Shown here: positions 33,163 to 41,649 of the stretch, piece by piece
Layout: every line of letters starts with the position of its first letter
How positions within the stretch are numbered: position 1 is the stretch's first letter
DNA from: Micromonospora rifamycinica
Lineage (GTDB): Bacteria; Actinomycetota; Actinomycetes; Mycobacteriales; Micromonosporaceae
Assembly: GCF_900090265.1 (NCBI RefSeq)
Contig: NZ_LT607752.1
Location: 4,464,001-4,528,000 of the forward strand
Length of the DNA: 64,000 bases
Reading direction: 5' to 3'
Program-made: the position numbers and the translations under genes
Notes under the pieces: model-generated
Seen by the model: only the letters and a program-made list of their open reading frames with translations
Told to the model about the DNA's origin: nothing
The model's database searches: none

Positions 33163-34008
33163 TCACCGCCCCTCCGGCGTTCTACCTGGTGGGCGACGCT
33201 GCGTCAATGGATCTTGATCTTCAAGCAGGGACTGCAACGCAGCCCTTACCTGCGGCCAGGCCGCCGAGAGTGGATCGATCAACCCGAAGTGCTCGCATTC
33301 CGGCAGCTCAACGAGGGTGACCGGGGCTCCGGCGGCCTGTGCGGTGGCAGCATATGACCTGCTCAGCGACACCGGGACCTGCCGGTCCCGCCCACCGTGC
33401 ACGATGACGGTGCGTGTCCGCGGTGACACCGATCTGCATGGATCAGCCACCGCGTAGCGGTCCGGGTGGTCGGCCGGGCCGCCGCCGAGCAACGCGGCCA
33501 CCGCCCCCGAGTCCAGATCCAGCCGGTACGCCTCGGCGAGGTCGGCGACCGGCGCGAGCGCCAGCACCCCCGCCACGTGCTGCGGGGCGTGGGCCGCGAC
33601 GTGCAGGGCGAGCTGCCCACCCGCCGAGTGCCCCAGCAGCACCGGCGGCCCCGGGGCGACCTGCCCCGGCAGGGCGTCCGCCGCCAACCCGGGCAGCGCC
33701 GCCACCCCCGCCCGGACGTCGGCGAGGGTGTTCGGCCAGCCCCCGCCCGGCTGACCGGTACGCCGGTACTCCAGCTGCGCCACCGGCCAGCCCAGGTCGG
33801 CCAGCGCGGCGGCGAGCGGGCCGGTGTGGGTGCGGTCGTACCCGGCCCGCCAGAAGCCGCCGTGCAGCACGGCGACCAGCGGACGGACCGGCCCGTCCCC
33901 GACCGGTCGGCGCAGGTCGACGAGCTGTTCCGGCTCCCCGCCGTAGCGCAGGGTCAGGTCCGGCGGCGGAGCGGGCCGGGTGAGCACCGCACGCGGGTCG
34001 ACGGTCAT
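33163..34008 (-). CDS. Alpha/beta hydrolase, arylformamidase-like
   Basis: 281 residues. AVLHGGFWRAGYDR near residue 50 is the H-G-G-x-W oxyanion motif of kynurenine formamidases and carboxylesterases, the nucleophile elbow is LLGHSAGGQLAL, the acid lies in VHGGRDRQVPV and the catalytic histidine in ECEHFGLIDP. Hydrolysis of an ester or amide is expected; no tryptophan catabolism gene is adjacent, so the substrate is open. The ATG at 34008 is where similarity begins; the open frame continues for 800 bases upstream as a shadow of bpa. Stop lies 31 bp before the lipoprotein gene start. Confidence 0.87.
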   Translation of the reverse strand: MTVDPRAVLTRPAPPPDLTLRYGGEPEQLVDLRRPVGDGPVRPLVAVLHGGFWRAGYDRTHTGPLAAALADLGWPVAQLEYRRTGQPGGGWPNTLADVRAGVAALPGLAADALPGQVAPGPPVLLGHSAGGQLALHVAAHAPQHVAGVLALAPVADLAEAYRLDLDSGAVAALLGGGPADHPDRYAVADPCRSVSPRTRTVIVHGGRDRQVPVSLSRSYAATAQAAGAPVTLVELPECEHFGLIDPLSAAWPQVRAALQSLLEDQDPLTQRRPPGRTPEGR

Positions 34009-34052
34009 GCCGGCGACGGTAGCGCGACCACGGCGGCGACGGCCGCCCCGCC

Positions 34053-34127
34053 GGTGGTCCGGCCTGCCGCTGATCCGGGCCGGCGGTGGTCCGGCCTGCC
34101 GCTGATCCGGGCCGGCGGTGGTCCGGG
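34053..34127. repeat. 32-bp tandem repeat, 2.3 copies
   Basis: Unit starting GGTGGTCCGGCCTGCCGCTG; two perfect copies (34053-34084, 34085-34116) plus the first ten or so bases of a third, in the short promoter region between the divergent hydrolase and bpa genes. Confidence 0.85.
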
Positions 34128-34155
34128 CGCGTGCGGCCGGAGCGGGTGGGTAAAG

Positions 34156-34755
34156 ATGGGTGCCATGACCGAAGCGCACTCCACTGGACAAGATGACGAA
34201 CCGGGCCGCGCGGACGGGCAGTCGGGCACCGTGGTGGTGGTCGGACCGGACGGCCGTCCGGTCGGCACCGTGCAGACCGACGAGGCCGGCGAGGACCCGA
34301 CCCGGCTGGTCGAGCAGCCGGCCAAGGTGATGCGGATCGGCAGCATGATCAAGCAGCTGCTGGAGGAGGTCAAGGCCGCCCCGCTCGACGACGCCAGCCG
34401 GCACCGGATGCGGGAGATCCACGAGCGGTCGATCGTCGAGCTGAAGGACGGCCTCGCCCCCGAGCTGCGCGAGGAGCTGGAACGCCTCTCCCTGCCGTTC
34501 ACCGAGGACCAGGCGCCCAGCGAGGGCGAGCTGCGGATCGCCCACGCCCAGCTGGTCGGCTGGCTGGAGGGGCTGTTCCACGGCATCCAGGCCACCCTGG
34601 TGGCCCAGCAGATGGCCGCCCGGATGCAGCTGGAGCAGATGCGCTCCGGTGGCCGCCCCGCCCTGCCCAGCGGCCCCGGCGCGATGATCCCCGGCATGCC
34701 CGGCATGGGCCAGCAGCCCGGCGGCGAGGGCCACAACACCGGCCAGTACCTCTGA
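34156..34755 (+). CDS. bpa: Bacterial proteasome activator Bpa/PafE
   Basis: 199 residues from ATG 34156 (GGGTGGG five bases upstream; ATG 34165 is the alternative). Strong match to the ATP-independent proteasome activator of actinobacteria (M. tuberculosis Rv3780): LVEQPAKVMRIGSMIKQLL, then EVKAAPLDDASRHRM, the LKDGLAPELREELERLSLPF helix, ELRIAHAQLVGWLEGLFHGIQ and the C-terminal GQYL tail that docks into the 20S core. The region between the helical core and GQYL is Met/Gly/Pro rich. It forms a dodecameric ring that feeds unfolded proteins to the proteasome. The proteasome genes themselves are not in this window. Confidence 0.96.
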   Translation: MGAMTEAHSTGQDDEPGRADGQSGTVVVVGPDGRPVGTVQTDEAGEDPTRLVEQPAKVMRIGSMIKQLLEEVKAAPLDDASRHRMREIHERSIVELKDGLAPELREELERLSLPFTEDQAPSEGELRIAHAQLVGWLEGLFHGIQATLVAQQMAARMQLEQMRSGGRPALPSGPGAMIPGMPGMGQQPGGEGHNTGQYL

Positions 34756-34848
34756 CCGCGCGCGGGCGCGGGCGGGCCACCCGGCCCGTCCGACCCACCC
34801 GCTGACCGACGGGTCCGGGCGTCGCCACACGGCGGCGCTCCGGGCCGC

Positions 34849-35661
34849 TCAGGCCACCCCGAAGACCTTCTCCAGGTACGCCGCCACCCCGTCGGCGGTG
34901 TTCGCCCCGGTCACCTCGTCGGCGATCTCCAGGACGGCGGGGTGCGCGTTGGCCACCGCCACCGCCCGCCCGGCCCAGGTCAGCATCGGCACGTCGTTGG
35001 GCATGTCACCGAAGGCGAGCACGTCGGCCTGCCGTACGCCGATCCGCTCCGCGTACCAGGCCAGCCCGGCCGCCTTGGTCACCCCGGCGGCGGAGATCTC
35101 CACCAGCCCGCTGTACGACGAGTGGGTCGCCTCGGCCAGCCCCTCCAGCGCCCCGGCCACCACCTGCACGAAGGCGTCCGGGTCCTGGGTGCCGGCGCGG
35201 GCCAGCAGCTTCACCGCCGGCACCGAGGCCAGCTCCTCCGGCGACTCGACGGCGCGGATGGCCTCGTGGTCGGCGTCCCAGCGCAGCGGATAGTGCGCCT
35301 CGTGGCGCATCTCCCGGCTGTCCACGATCTCCACCGCGAAGCTGACCTCCGGCACCGCCGCCCGCAGCCGCCGGGCCACCTCGGCGAGCAGCTCCGGGGC
35401 GAGCGGGTCGGCCCGCAGCACCTGGTCGGTGTCCGGGTCGTAGACCACCGCGCCGTTGGCGCAGACCGCCGGCAGCGGTGTGGAGAGCTGGTCGTACACC
35501 AGCTGGAGCCAGCGGATCGGGCGGCCGGTGACCAGCACGACCGGCGTGCCCGCCGCGGCGATCCGCGTCAGCACCGCCCCGGTGCGGGCGCTGAGCCGCC
35601 GGTCGTCGCCGAGCAGGGTGCCGTCGATGTCGGTGGCGACCAGCCGTGGTGTCTCTCCCAT
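34849..35661 (-). CDS. HAD hydrolase, Cof family
   Basis: 270 residues. A class IIB HAD phosphatase: motif I LVATDIDGTLLG (nucleophile Asp at about residue 10), motif II VLVTGRP, a Cof-type cap domain in the middle, then the VTKAAGLAWYAERIG lysine region and motif IV LAFGDMPNDVPML. Likely dephosphorylates sugar phosphates or flavin/PLP-type cofactors. The ATG overlaps the TGA of the upstream HAD gene (TGATG), so translation is coupled. The two proteins are about 40 percent alike and look like an old duplication. Confidence 0.92.
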   Translation of the reverse strand: MGETPRLVATDIDGTLLGDDRRLSARTGAVLTRIAAAGTPVVLVTGRPIRWLQLVYDQLSTPLPAVCANGAVVYDPDTDQVLRADPLAPELLAEVARRLRAAVPEVSFAVEIVDSREMRHEAHYPLRWDADHEAIRAVESPEELASVPAVKLLARAGTQDPDAFVQVVAGALEGLAEATHSSYSGLVEISAAGVTKAAGLAWYAERIGVRQADVLAFGDMPNDVPMLTWAGRAVAVANAHPAVLEIADEVTGANTADGVAAYLEKVFGVA

Positions 35662-36482
35662 CACCGGGAGAGTAGTCGGTCCAGGTAGACCGCCACCCCG
35701 TCGTCGTCGTTGCGCAGGGTCACCTCGTCGGCGGCCGACCGCACCAGCGGGTGGGCGTTGGACACGGCCACCCGGGACCAGCCGGCCCAGGCGAACATCG
35801 GCAGGTCGTTGGGCATGTCCCCGAAGACCAGCACGTCCGCCGGGTCGACGCCGAGCCGCTCGGCGACCACGCTCAGCCCGCTGGCCTTGTCCACCCCCGG
35901 CGGGCAGATCTCCACGAAACCGAGGCCGGCCTGGGTGAGGCTGGCCACCTGCGGCCCGACGATCCGCCGGGCGGTCTCCAGCAGCTCGTCCACGTGGTGG
36001 TCGGCGGTCCGGACGAACGCCTTGATCACGTCGTGGGAGAGGCACTCGGCGCGGCTGCGCGCCTCGAACCGGTCCTGGTAGGGCCAGGCCGGGTGGTAGT
36101 CGCCCCACAGCGGCGCGTCGTGTTCGTCGGACCCCTCGACCATGACGGTCAGCGGGCCGACCACGGCCTCCAGGTCGGTGAGCAGGCTGGCCAGCACCTC
36201 GGCGGACAGCCGCTCGTCGCGCAGCACCACCGGGCCGGCCGGGTCGCTCTGGTCCACCACGCAGCCGCCACCGGCCATCACCAGGTAGTCGGCGGCCCGG
36301 ATGTCGTTGCGGGTGAGTTCCTTCAACCGGGGGCCGCGACCGGTCGCGCCGACCACCGGGATACCGGCGGCCCGCACCCGGTCGAGCACCCCATGGGTGT
36401 ACGCCGAGACGGTGTCGTCGCTGCGTACCAGCGTGCCGTCGAGGTCGGTGGCGATGAGCTTGGGCAGTCCCGGGCGGGTCAT
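35661..36482 (-). CDS. HAD hydrolase, Cof family
   Basis: 273 residues from ATG 36482 with a clear AGGAGG site; open frame upstream is not similar to anything in the family. Motifs: KLIATDLDGTLVRSDD, GATGRGPR, GVDKASGLSVVAERLG and LVFGDMPNDLPMFAWAG. Same class IIB fold as its downstream neighbour, with which it shares a TGATG overlap. In other actinobacteria such genes lie near serS and pheA. Substrates unknown. Confidence 0.92.
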   Translation of the reverse strand: MTRPGLPKLIATDLDGTLVRSDDTVSAYTHGVLDRVRAAGIPVVGATGRGPRLKELTRNDIRAADYLVMAGGGCVVDQSDPAGPVVLRDERLSAEVLASLLTDLEAVVGPLTVMVEGSDEHDAPLWGDYHPAWPYQDRFEARSRAECLSHDVIKAFVRTADHHVDELLETARRIVGPQVASLTQAGLGFVEICPPGVDKASGLSVVAERLGVDPADVLVFGDMPNDLPMFAWAGWSRVAVSNAHPLVRSAADEVTLRNDDDGVAVYLDRLLSR

Positions 36483-36645
36483 CGTTCCTCCTTGCCCGCC
36501 GCCGTCCGTACCGGTCGTCCGACCCGGTGTGACGGCGGGCAGCAACCGTACCTCGCCGGGCAGGTCGCAACCATGGCTTCCCGGCGAACCGGTCGCCAAC
36601 GCCCGATGGCCGGCGATCCGCCGGCCGACGGTCGGGCCGGGGCGC

Positions 36646-37341
36646 TCAGGCGTCGGGTTCGCGGCGGGCGAACGGAACGGTCGGGGCGACGGTCAGGTCG
36701 GCGGGCGCGGCCGGTCGGTCGTGGTCCCGGCCGGGATCGACCCCGACCGGCCCGTCCCCAACCCGGTCGTCCGGTGGCCGGCCGGTGCTGAGCAGCGCCG
36801 CTCCGACCAGCGCCACGGCGACGAAGGCCATCACCAGCCCTCGACCGTGGTCCACCCGGAACCCGTCCTCCGAGGAGTAGAACAGCGCCCGTTGCCCGGA
36901 GTCGTCCAGCGAGAAGGCGGTGACGGTGAGCAGGACCAGCAGGGCGCCCGCCACCGCCAGACCGGCCGTCCGGGCGTCGTGCCCGGTGGCCGGACGCCCA
37001 CGCAGGGCCAGCGCCACCGCGACGCTGAGCAGCAGCAGCCCCACCAGGTACGCGACACCGAAGGCGCCCACCTCGGCCACCCCACCGGGCACCCGGATGG
37101 TGCCACTGCCCTCGGGGCCGCCGTTCGGCACGGTCATCACCAGCCACTCCCCGGCCATCGACGCCGTGGCGGCGACCGCGCCGAGCAGGACCAGCACCGG
37201 GGGCAGCCGTCGGTCCTGACGCAGCGCGGCGGGCCACTGCCCGAACCGTCGGCTCGTCGCCCGCCCGGCGGCACCCCACTCCGGCACTGAGGTGTCGTCC
37301 GAGCGGTCGTCCTGTCTCGGGATGGGGAGATCCTGGGACAT
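36646..37341 (-). CDS. Four-helix membrane protein, unknown
   Basis: 231 residues. Cytosolic N-terminus rich in Arg/Asp, then four hydrophobic stretches (PPVLVLLGAVAATASMAGEWL, GAFGVAYLVGLLLLSVAVALAL, TAGLAVAGALLVLLTVTAFSL, LVMAFVAVALVGAALL) and a charged C-terminal tail of about 50 residues. A loop between helices one and two (VTVPNGGPEGSGTIRVPGG) is probably outside. GGAAGGTGG site before the ATG. I do not recognise a family; codon use is normal for the region. Confidence 0.8.
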   Translation of the reverse strand: MSQDLPIPRQDDRSDDTSVPEWGAAGRATSRRFGQWPAALRQDRRLPPVLVLLGAVAATASMAGEWLVMTVPNGGPEGSGTIRVPGGVAEVGAFGVAYLVGLLLLSVAVALALRGRPATGHDARTAGLAVAGALLVLLTVTAFSLDDSGQRALFYSSEDGFRVDHGRGLVMAFVAVALVGAALLSTGRPPDDRVGDGPVGVDPGRDHDRPAAPADLTVAPTVPFARREPDA

Positions 37342-37572
37342 CGGCCACCTTCCGCGTCGCGGGCCTGACCCGCATCATCCCACGGCGGTGACGTCGACAC
37401 CCGGAAGCGGCGTACCGGGGTGGCCGGCGGTCCCGCGTCGACGACCTGCGGCGTCGGGGGCGGGTGACGTATCGACCCGCCGCCGACGGCCGTGCGGGGG
37501 CGGGTCGGCCGCTGCCGGTCGCCTCGCCCGGGTCGGTCGCCGTGGGCCGTGGTTTCGACTAGCGTTCGGGGT

Positions 37573-38004
37573 ATGCCTATCCGTACCGCTTCCGCACGTT
37601 GGCAGGGCAACCTCACCGAGGGTGCCGGGACCGTCCGCACCGGCAAGGGCGGGCTGGAGGGGAACTACTCCTTCAAGTCGCGCTTCGAGGAGGGCGAGGG
37701 GACGAACCCCGAGGAGCTCATCGGCGCCGCCCACGCGGGTTGCTTCTCGATGGCGCTCTCCAAGCAGCTCGCCGATGCCGGCGCGACCGGCACCTCGGTG
37801 GAGACCACCGCCAAGGTGCACTTCGACAAGACCGACGCGGGGATGACCGTCACCCGGATCGAGCTGGAGACGGTCGGCCAGGCTCCGAGCCTGGACGAGG
37901 CCGAGTTCGCCAAGCTGGCCGAGGCCGCCAAGGAGAACTGCCCGATCTCCCGGCTGCTCTCCCCCGGCGCGCAGATCAGCCTCACCGCCCGCCTCGCCTC
38001 CTGA
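37573..38004 (+). CDS. osmC: OsmC family peroxiredoxin
   Basis: 143 residues, standard for OsmC. The two redox cysteines are in AAHAGCFSMALSKQL near residue 57 and KENCPISRLL near 120, the arrangement used to reduce organic hydroperoxides. The first residues (IRTASARWQGNLTEGAGTV) and the GGLEGNYSFKSRFEEGEGTNPEELIGA block match the OsmC rather than the Ohr branch. ATG start with weak ribosome site. Stands alone between convergent and divergent neighbours; stress regulation is expected but not visible. Confidence 0.93.
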   Translation: MPIRTASARWQGNLTEGAGTVRTGKGGLEGNYSFKSRFEEGEGTNPEELIGAAHAGCFSMALSKQLADAGATGTSVETTAKVHFDKTDAGMTVTRIELETVGQAPSLDEAEFAKLAEAAKENCPISRLLSPGAQISLTARLAS

Positions 38005-38149
38005 CCCGTTCCACCCGCTGGACCGTTCACCCCCACCGCCCCGTCCGGCACGCCGCGACCCCGTGGCGGCCCGGCGGGGCGGTGGCGTGGCGGGGCGGTG
38101 GAGGTGAACGGGGCGGGTGATGGGCGGCGGGTCGGGCACAATGGGTGGG

Positions 38150-38500
38150 GTGCCCGTGGAGATGAGCCGTGAACGCTTCGAGGAGCTGGTCGGCGAGGCC
38201 CTCGACGAGGTGCCCGAGGAGTTGCTCCGGCTGATGAGCAACGTGGTCATCCTGGTCGAGGACGACCCACCCGCCGGCGAGGACCTGCTCGGCCTCTACG
38301 AGGGGCACGCGCTGACCGAACGCGGCTGGAGCTACTCGGGCGTACTCCCCGACCGGATCTTCATCTACCGCCGGCCCATCCTGCGGATCTGCGCCACCGA
38401 GGACGACGTCATCGACGAGGTGGCGGTGACCGTGGTGCACGAGATCGCCCATCACTTCGGCATCGACGACGAGCGGTTGCACGCGTTGGGCTGGGGCTGA
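38150..38500 (+). CDS. Minimal zincin metallopeptidase (DUF1025-type)
   Basis: About 116 residues. The metal site is TVVHEIAHHFGIDD near the C-terminus, an HExxH with the third ligand shortly after, as in the small actinobacterial zincins. The N-terminal part (MSRERFEELVGEALDEVPEELLRLMSNVVILVED) and SGVLPDRIFIYRRPILRIC are family blocks. The start is uncertain: GTG 38150, GTG 38156 and ATG 38162 all fit, with no clean ribosome site. Probably cytosolic; substrate unknown. Homologues sit near pheA in mycobacteria as well. Confidence 0.88.
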   Translation: MPVEMSRERFEELVGEALDEVPEELLRLMSNVVILVEDDPPAGEDLLGLYEGHALTERGWSYSGVLPDRIFIYRRPILRICATEDDVIDEVAVTVVHEIAHHFGIDDERLHALGWG

Positions 38501-38625
38501 GCGCCCCGCCCGCCCCACGTCTGCTGCTCCGGTCGGTCGTCTGCGTACCCCTGCCCGGTTCCGTGCGCGGAGCCGGGCCTGCGCTCCGCTCGGCTGATGC
38601 GGCCGGTTGCGGGGGCTGCCTACCG

Positions 38626-38645
38626 TTGGGGTAGCACACCCCTAA
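38626..38645 (+). promoter_or_regulatory. Small hairpin just upstream of the AIM24 ribosome site
   Basis: TTGGGGT and ACCCCTAA form a 7-bp stem (5-base loop) ending five bases before the AGGAGG site of the AIM24 gene. It may be a 5'-UTR stability element or partly mask the ribosome site. Confidence 0.35.
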
Positions 38646-38661
38646 TCAGGAGGAAAACCCA

Positions 38662-39381
38662 ATGCGCAGCGCGCTGTTCTCCGCAGAAAACCTGGAGAAG
38701 GAGTCCGCCCAGCCCGGCATGCGGCTGCAGAACTCCAAGATGTTGAAGATCGAACTCAACGGCGAGGCGATGGCCCGGGTCGGGTCGATGGTCGCCTACC
38801 AGGGGCAGGTGCAGTTCCAGGCGCTCGGCTCGGGCGGCATCGGCAAGTTCATCAAGCAGCGGCTCACCGGTGAGGGAGTGCCGCTGATGAAGCTCAGCGG
38901 TCACGGCGACGTCTTCCTCGCCGAGCTGGCCAAGGATGTGCACATCATCGACCTGGAGCCGGGCGACGCCCTGTCGATCAACGGGTCCAGCGTGCTGGCC
39001 TTCGACTCGACCCTGTCGTACGACATCAAGATGGTCGGCGGCGCGGGGATGGCCTCGTCCGGCCTGTTCAACTGCGTGTTCAGCGGCCACGGCCGGATCG
39101 CCATCACCACCAAGGGCACCCCGGTGGTGCTCAACGTCGACGCGCCCACCTACGTCGACCCGCAGGCCGCCGTCTGCTGGTCGGCCAACCTCCAGACCGG
39201 CTACCACCGGGCGGAGCAGCTCGGCCTGGGCACCCTGCTCGGCCGCAGCACCGGTGAGGCGTTCACCATGAGCTTCGCCGGCCAGGGGTTCGTCGTGGTC
39301 CAGCCGTCGGAGGAGCCGCCGGTCCAGGGCAGCGGCGGCCAGCAGCAGCAACAGGGCCTGCTCGGCGGCCTGCTCAGCTGA
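38662..39381 (+). CDS. AIM24 family protein
   Basis: 239 residues, a TraI-like double beta-barrel of the AIM24 family (related to a yeast mitochondrial protein needed for cristae organisation; bacterial role unclear). Consistent blocks: LFSAENLEKESAQPGM, KIELNGEAMARVGSMVAYQGQV, KLSGHGDVFLAELAKDVHII, SVLAFDSTLSYDIKMV and SGHGRIAITTKGTPVVL. The C-terminus is Gln/Gly rich (GGQQQQQGLLGGLLS), which often mediates oligomerisation. Excellent AGGAGG site eight bases before the ATG, so it is probably well expressed. Followed by a perfect 16-bp terminator hairpin. Confidence 0.93.
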   Translation: MRSALFSAENLEKESAQPGMRLQNSKMLKIELNGEAMARVGSMVAYQGQVQFQALGSGGIGKFIKQRLTGEGVPLMKLSGHGDVFLAELAKDVHIIDLEPGDALSINGSSVLAFDSTLSYDIKMVGGAGMASSGLFNCVFSGHGRIAITTKGTPVVLNVDAPTYVDPQAAVCWSANLQTGYHRAEQLGLGTLLGRSTGEAFTMSFAGQGFVVVQPSEEPPVQGSGGQQQQQGLLGGLLS

Positions 39382-39391
39382 TCTTCGCCGT

Positions 39392-39427
39392 GGGTGGGGG
39401 CGGTCCCGGACGGGACCGCCCCCACCC
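39392..39427. terminator. Perfect 16-bp GC hairpin between AIM24 and pheA
   Basis: GGGTGGGGGCGGTCCC and its exact complement with a 4-base GGAC loop, 10 bp after the AIM24 stop and 34 bp past the pheA stop. Suits both convergent genes. No T-run. Confidence 0.8.
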
Positions 39428-39461
39428 GTCCGCGTGCCGTCGGGCGCTGCGGCAGGCGGGG

Positions 39462-40418
39462 TCAGCTCAGTTCGCCGGAGCGCAGCCGGGCCAGCCAGGC
39501 CGCCGCGTCGGTGTAGTCGGTGTCCGACAGGCCGGCGGGGGCCGGGACCGGCCGGTCACCCGCCGCGTCGGTCCACCGGTGCCGGGGGTACGACCCGAGG
39601 AACCGCACCTCGGCGCAGACCCGGCGCAGCCCCTGCAACGCCTCGCCCAGCCGGGCGTCCGCGACGTGACCGGTGCAGTCGAGGAAGAAGACGTACCGGC
39701 CGAGCGCCTCCCCGGTGGGGCGGGACTCGATCCGGGTCAGGTTGACCCCGCGCACGGCCAGCTCCATCAGCACCGACAGCAGGGCACCCACCCGGTCGTG
39801 GGCGATGTAGACGACCAGCGAGGTGACGTCGTCCCCGGTGGGCGGCGGCGGCGGACCGGGGCGGGACAGCAGCGCGAAGCGGGTCACCGCGTCCGGATGA
39901 TCGGCGATCTTGTCGGAGAGCAGCGTCAACCGGTGCCGGGCGGCGCCGATCGGGGCGCAGATCGCCGCGTCGTACTCGCCGTTCGCCGCGCCGGCCGCCG
40001 CCGCGCCGTTGGAGAGCACGTCGATCACCGTCGCGTCGGGCAGGTGGGCGCGCAGCCAGTTGCGGCACTGGGTGGACGCCTGCGGGTGGGCGGCCACGCT
40101 GCGTACCCCGTCGAGCTGGGTGCCGGGCCGGGCACCGAGCACGAACTCCACCGGCAGGATCACCTCCCGGGTGATCACCAGCGGATCCCCCTCGGCCAGC
40201 TCGTCCAGGGTCACCCCGACCGCGCCGCCGATCGAGTTCTCCAGCGGCACCAGCGCGGCGTCCGCCTCGGCGGCCCGTACGCTTTCCAGCGCCTCGCCGA
40301 CGCTGCGGGCGGGCGTACGGCTGCCGTGTTCGGCGGCCGGGAGGGTACGCAACGCCTGTTCGGCGAAGGTGCCCTCGGGGCCCAGGTAGGCGTAGCGGGT
40401 CGGCGGGGTTCCGGGCAT
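39462..40418 (-). CDS. pheA: Prephenate dehydratase PheA
   Basis: 318 residues, a monofunctional prephenate dehydratase: makes phenylpyruvate for phenylalanine. Catalytic domain blocks: RYAYLGPEGTFAEQAL, ADAALVPLENSIGGAVG, ILPVEFVL, VAAHPQASTQCRNWL, AAICAPIGAARH and TRFALLSRPG. The C-terminal ACT domain (VVYIAHDRVGALLSVLMELAVRGVNLTRIESRPTGEALG) binds phenylalanine for feedback inhibition. The ATG at 40418 is chosen; six upstream codons are in frame but not conserved. Downstream of a lipoprotein and a PAS-like gene on the same strand, with 10 bp between the lipoprotein stop and the pheA start. Confidence 0.95.
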   Translation of the reverse strand: MPGTPPTRYAYLGPEGTFAEQALRTLPAAEHGSRTPARSVGEALESVRAAEADAALVPLENSIGGAVGVTLDELAEGDPLVITREVILPVEFVLGARPGTQLDGVRSVAAHPQASTQCRNWLRAHLPDATVIDVLSNGAAAAGAANGEYDAAICAPIGAARHRLTLLSDKIADHPDAVTRFALLSRPGPPPPPTGDDVTSLVVYIAHDRVGALLSVLMELAVRGVNLTRIESRPTGEALGRYVFFLDCTGHVADARLGEALQGLRRVCAEVRFLGSYPRHRWTDAAGDRPVPAPAGLSDTDYTDAAAWLARLRSGELS

Positions 40419-40428
40419 GTCGACCAGC

Positions 40429-40983
40429 CTACGCACCCGGTGGCACCCCGGTCCCGGCGTCGCAGGCCAACGTCCGGATGGCGGGCGGCGCGGCGGCCTT
40501 CACCTCGATCGAGCAGACGTCCGTACCGGCGGTGACCAGCACCACCGCGCCGCCCGGCTCCCCCCGGCTCACCGCCTGCAACTGCTCGTGCCCGCTGACC
40601 GCCAGCACCGTGTAGTGCCAACCGTCGGCGCAGAGCGGCCCCTGCACCGCGCGCACCGACACGTTCCGGGGCAGCACGTCGTCGCGGAGCAGGCCGATCA
40701 CCCGCTCGGTGGAGGGCCGGCCGGCGCAGGGCACCGCGACCGTGGCGGCGGTGGGGGTGGCGGCGGGCGGCGTGGTGGTCGGCGGCAGGGTGGGGAGCAC
40801 CGCCAGGGCGGTGGGCGGCGTGGTCGGCGGCACGACCGGTGTCGGCGGGGCGACGGGGACAGCGACCCGGCGTTCCGGCGGAGCGGCGCACCCGGCGAAC
40901 GGCAGCACGGCGAGGACGGCCACGACGAGCCGGGCCACGACGGGCCGGCGACGCGGCGGACGGGGTGCGGGAGTGGGCGGCAC
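40429..40983 (-). CDS. Small lipoprotein with Thr/Pro linker
   Basis: 184 residues from a GTG with GAGG eight bases ahead. N-terminal Arg/Pro stretch, hydrophobic h-region (VVARLVVAVLAVLPFAGC) and a lipobox LPFAGC, so it is a likely lipoprotein with a long basic n-region. A 60-residue Pro/Thr/Val linker follows, then an exported domain of about 100 residues with three or four cysteines (VPCAGRPSTERVI, GPLCADGWHYTVLAV, TDVCSIEVKAAAP, RTLACDAG). No recognised domain. Lies directly upstream of pheA on the same strand. Function unknown. Confidence 0.78.
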   Translation of the reverse strand: MPPTPAPRPPRRRPVVARLVVAVLAVLPFAGCAAPPERRVAVPVAPPTPVVPPTTPPTALAVLPTLPPTTTPPAATPTAATVAVPCAGRPSTERVIGLLRDDVLPRNVSVRAVQGPLCADGWHYTVLAVSGHEQLQAVSRGEPGGAVVLVTAGTDVCSIEVKAAAPPAIRTLACDAGTGVPPGA

Positions 40984-41012
40984 GGGCCGGTCCTCGGGGG
41001 ATTCGGGCGTGG

Positions 41013-41471
41013 TCAGATCGCGGAGAAGAAGGTGAGTGAGCCGGAGACCGACCCCTCGGTGAGCACCGGCGTGGAGATGGCGTCCACTGTCGCGTAGGTG
41101 CTGTCGTCCCCGGCGGGCTGCACCCTGAGCAGCCCCCGGGCCAGCCGGCCGGAGTGCAGGGCGAGCAGCGGGGGGATCTTGTCGGTCTCCTGCTCCGGCA
41201 GCTCGTGCCGGGCGGCGGTGAAGTCGAGCAGCCGCAGGCCCCCTTCGAGCAGCGGCAGCCCGACGACGGCCTCGGGAGCGCCGAGGCAGAGCAGCTCGCA
41301 GCCGGCGGCCGAGATGGCCACCACCCGGGTGCCGGCGTCGATGAGCAGGCAGGGCTCGTCGGCGTGCGAGACGGTGGCCGACCACGTCCCGACGTTGTCG
41401 CCCCCCGGCTCTGTCGGCGTGCGTGCGGCCGGCACGAACACGTCCGAGAGCGAGAGTTCGACGTGGGCCAC
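41013..41471 (-). CDS. PAS-like small protein
   Basis: 152 residues. GTG with an AGGAGG site ten bases upstream. A central fold resembling PAS: HADEPCLLIDAGTRVVAISAAGCELLCLG, then VVGLPLLEGGLRLLDFTAA, and later LRVQPAGDDSTYATVDAISTPVL, as in input domains of signalling proteins. No output domain is attached. In relatives of this organism it is found near pheA, but its job is unknown. It is 29 bp upstream of the lipoprotein gene, hence probably the first gene of a short operon through pheA. Confidence 0.72.
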   Translation of the reverse strand: MAHVELSLSDVFVPAARTPTEPGGDNVGTWSATVSHADEPCLLIDAGTRVVAISAAGCELLCLGAPEAVVGLPLLEGGLRLLDFTAARHELPEQETDKIPPLLALHSGRLARGLLRVQPAGDDSTYATVDAISTPVLTEGSVSGSLTFFSAI

Positions 41472-41649
41472 CGCGCCTCCTAGGTACACCGACGGTCTGT
41501 CCACGCTAGCCGGTCTTCGTGACGGTCGCCGACCGCGCTGGAGTCACCAGCCGCCGGTGGGTGGTGGTGCGGGTGCCCGGGTGGGCGGCCGGCGACGGCG
41601 CGGACCGGAGTGTCGCGGGGACCGGTGCCGCGGGGCGTCGTCGGTGACG

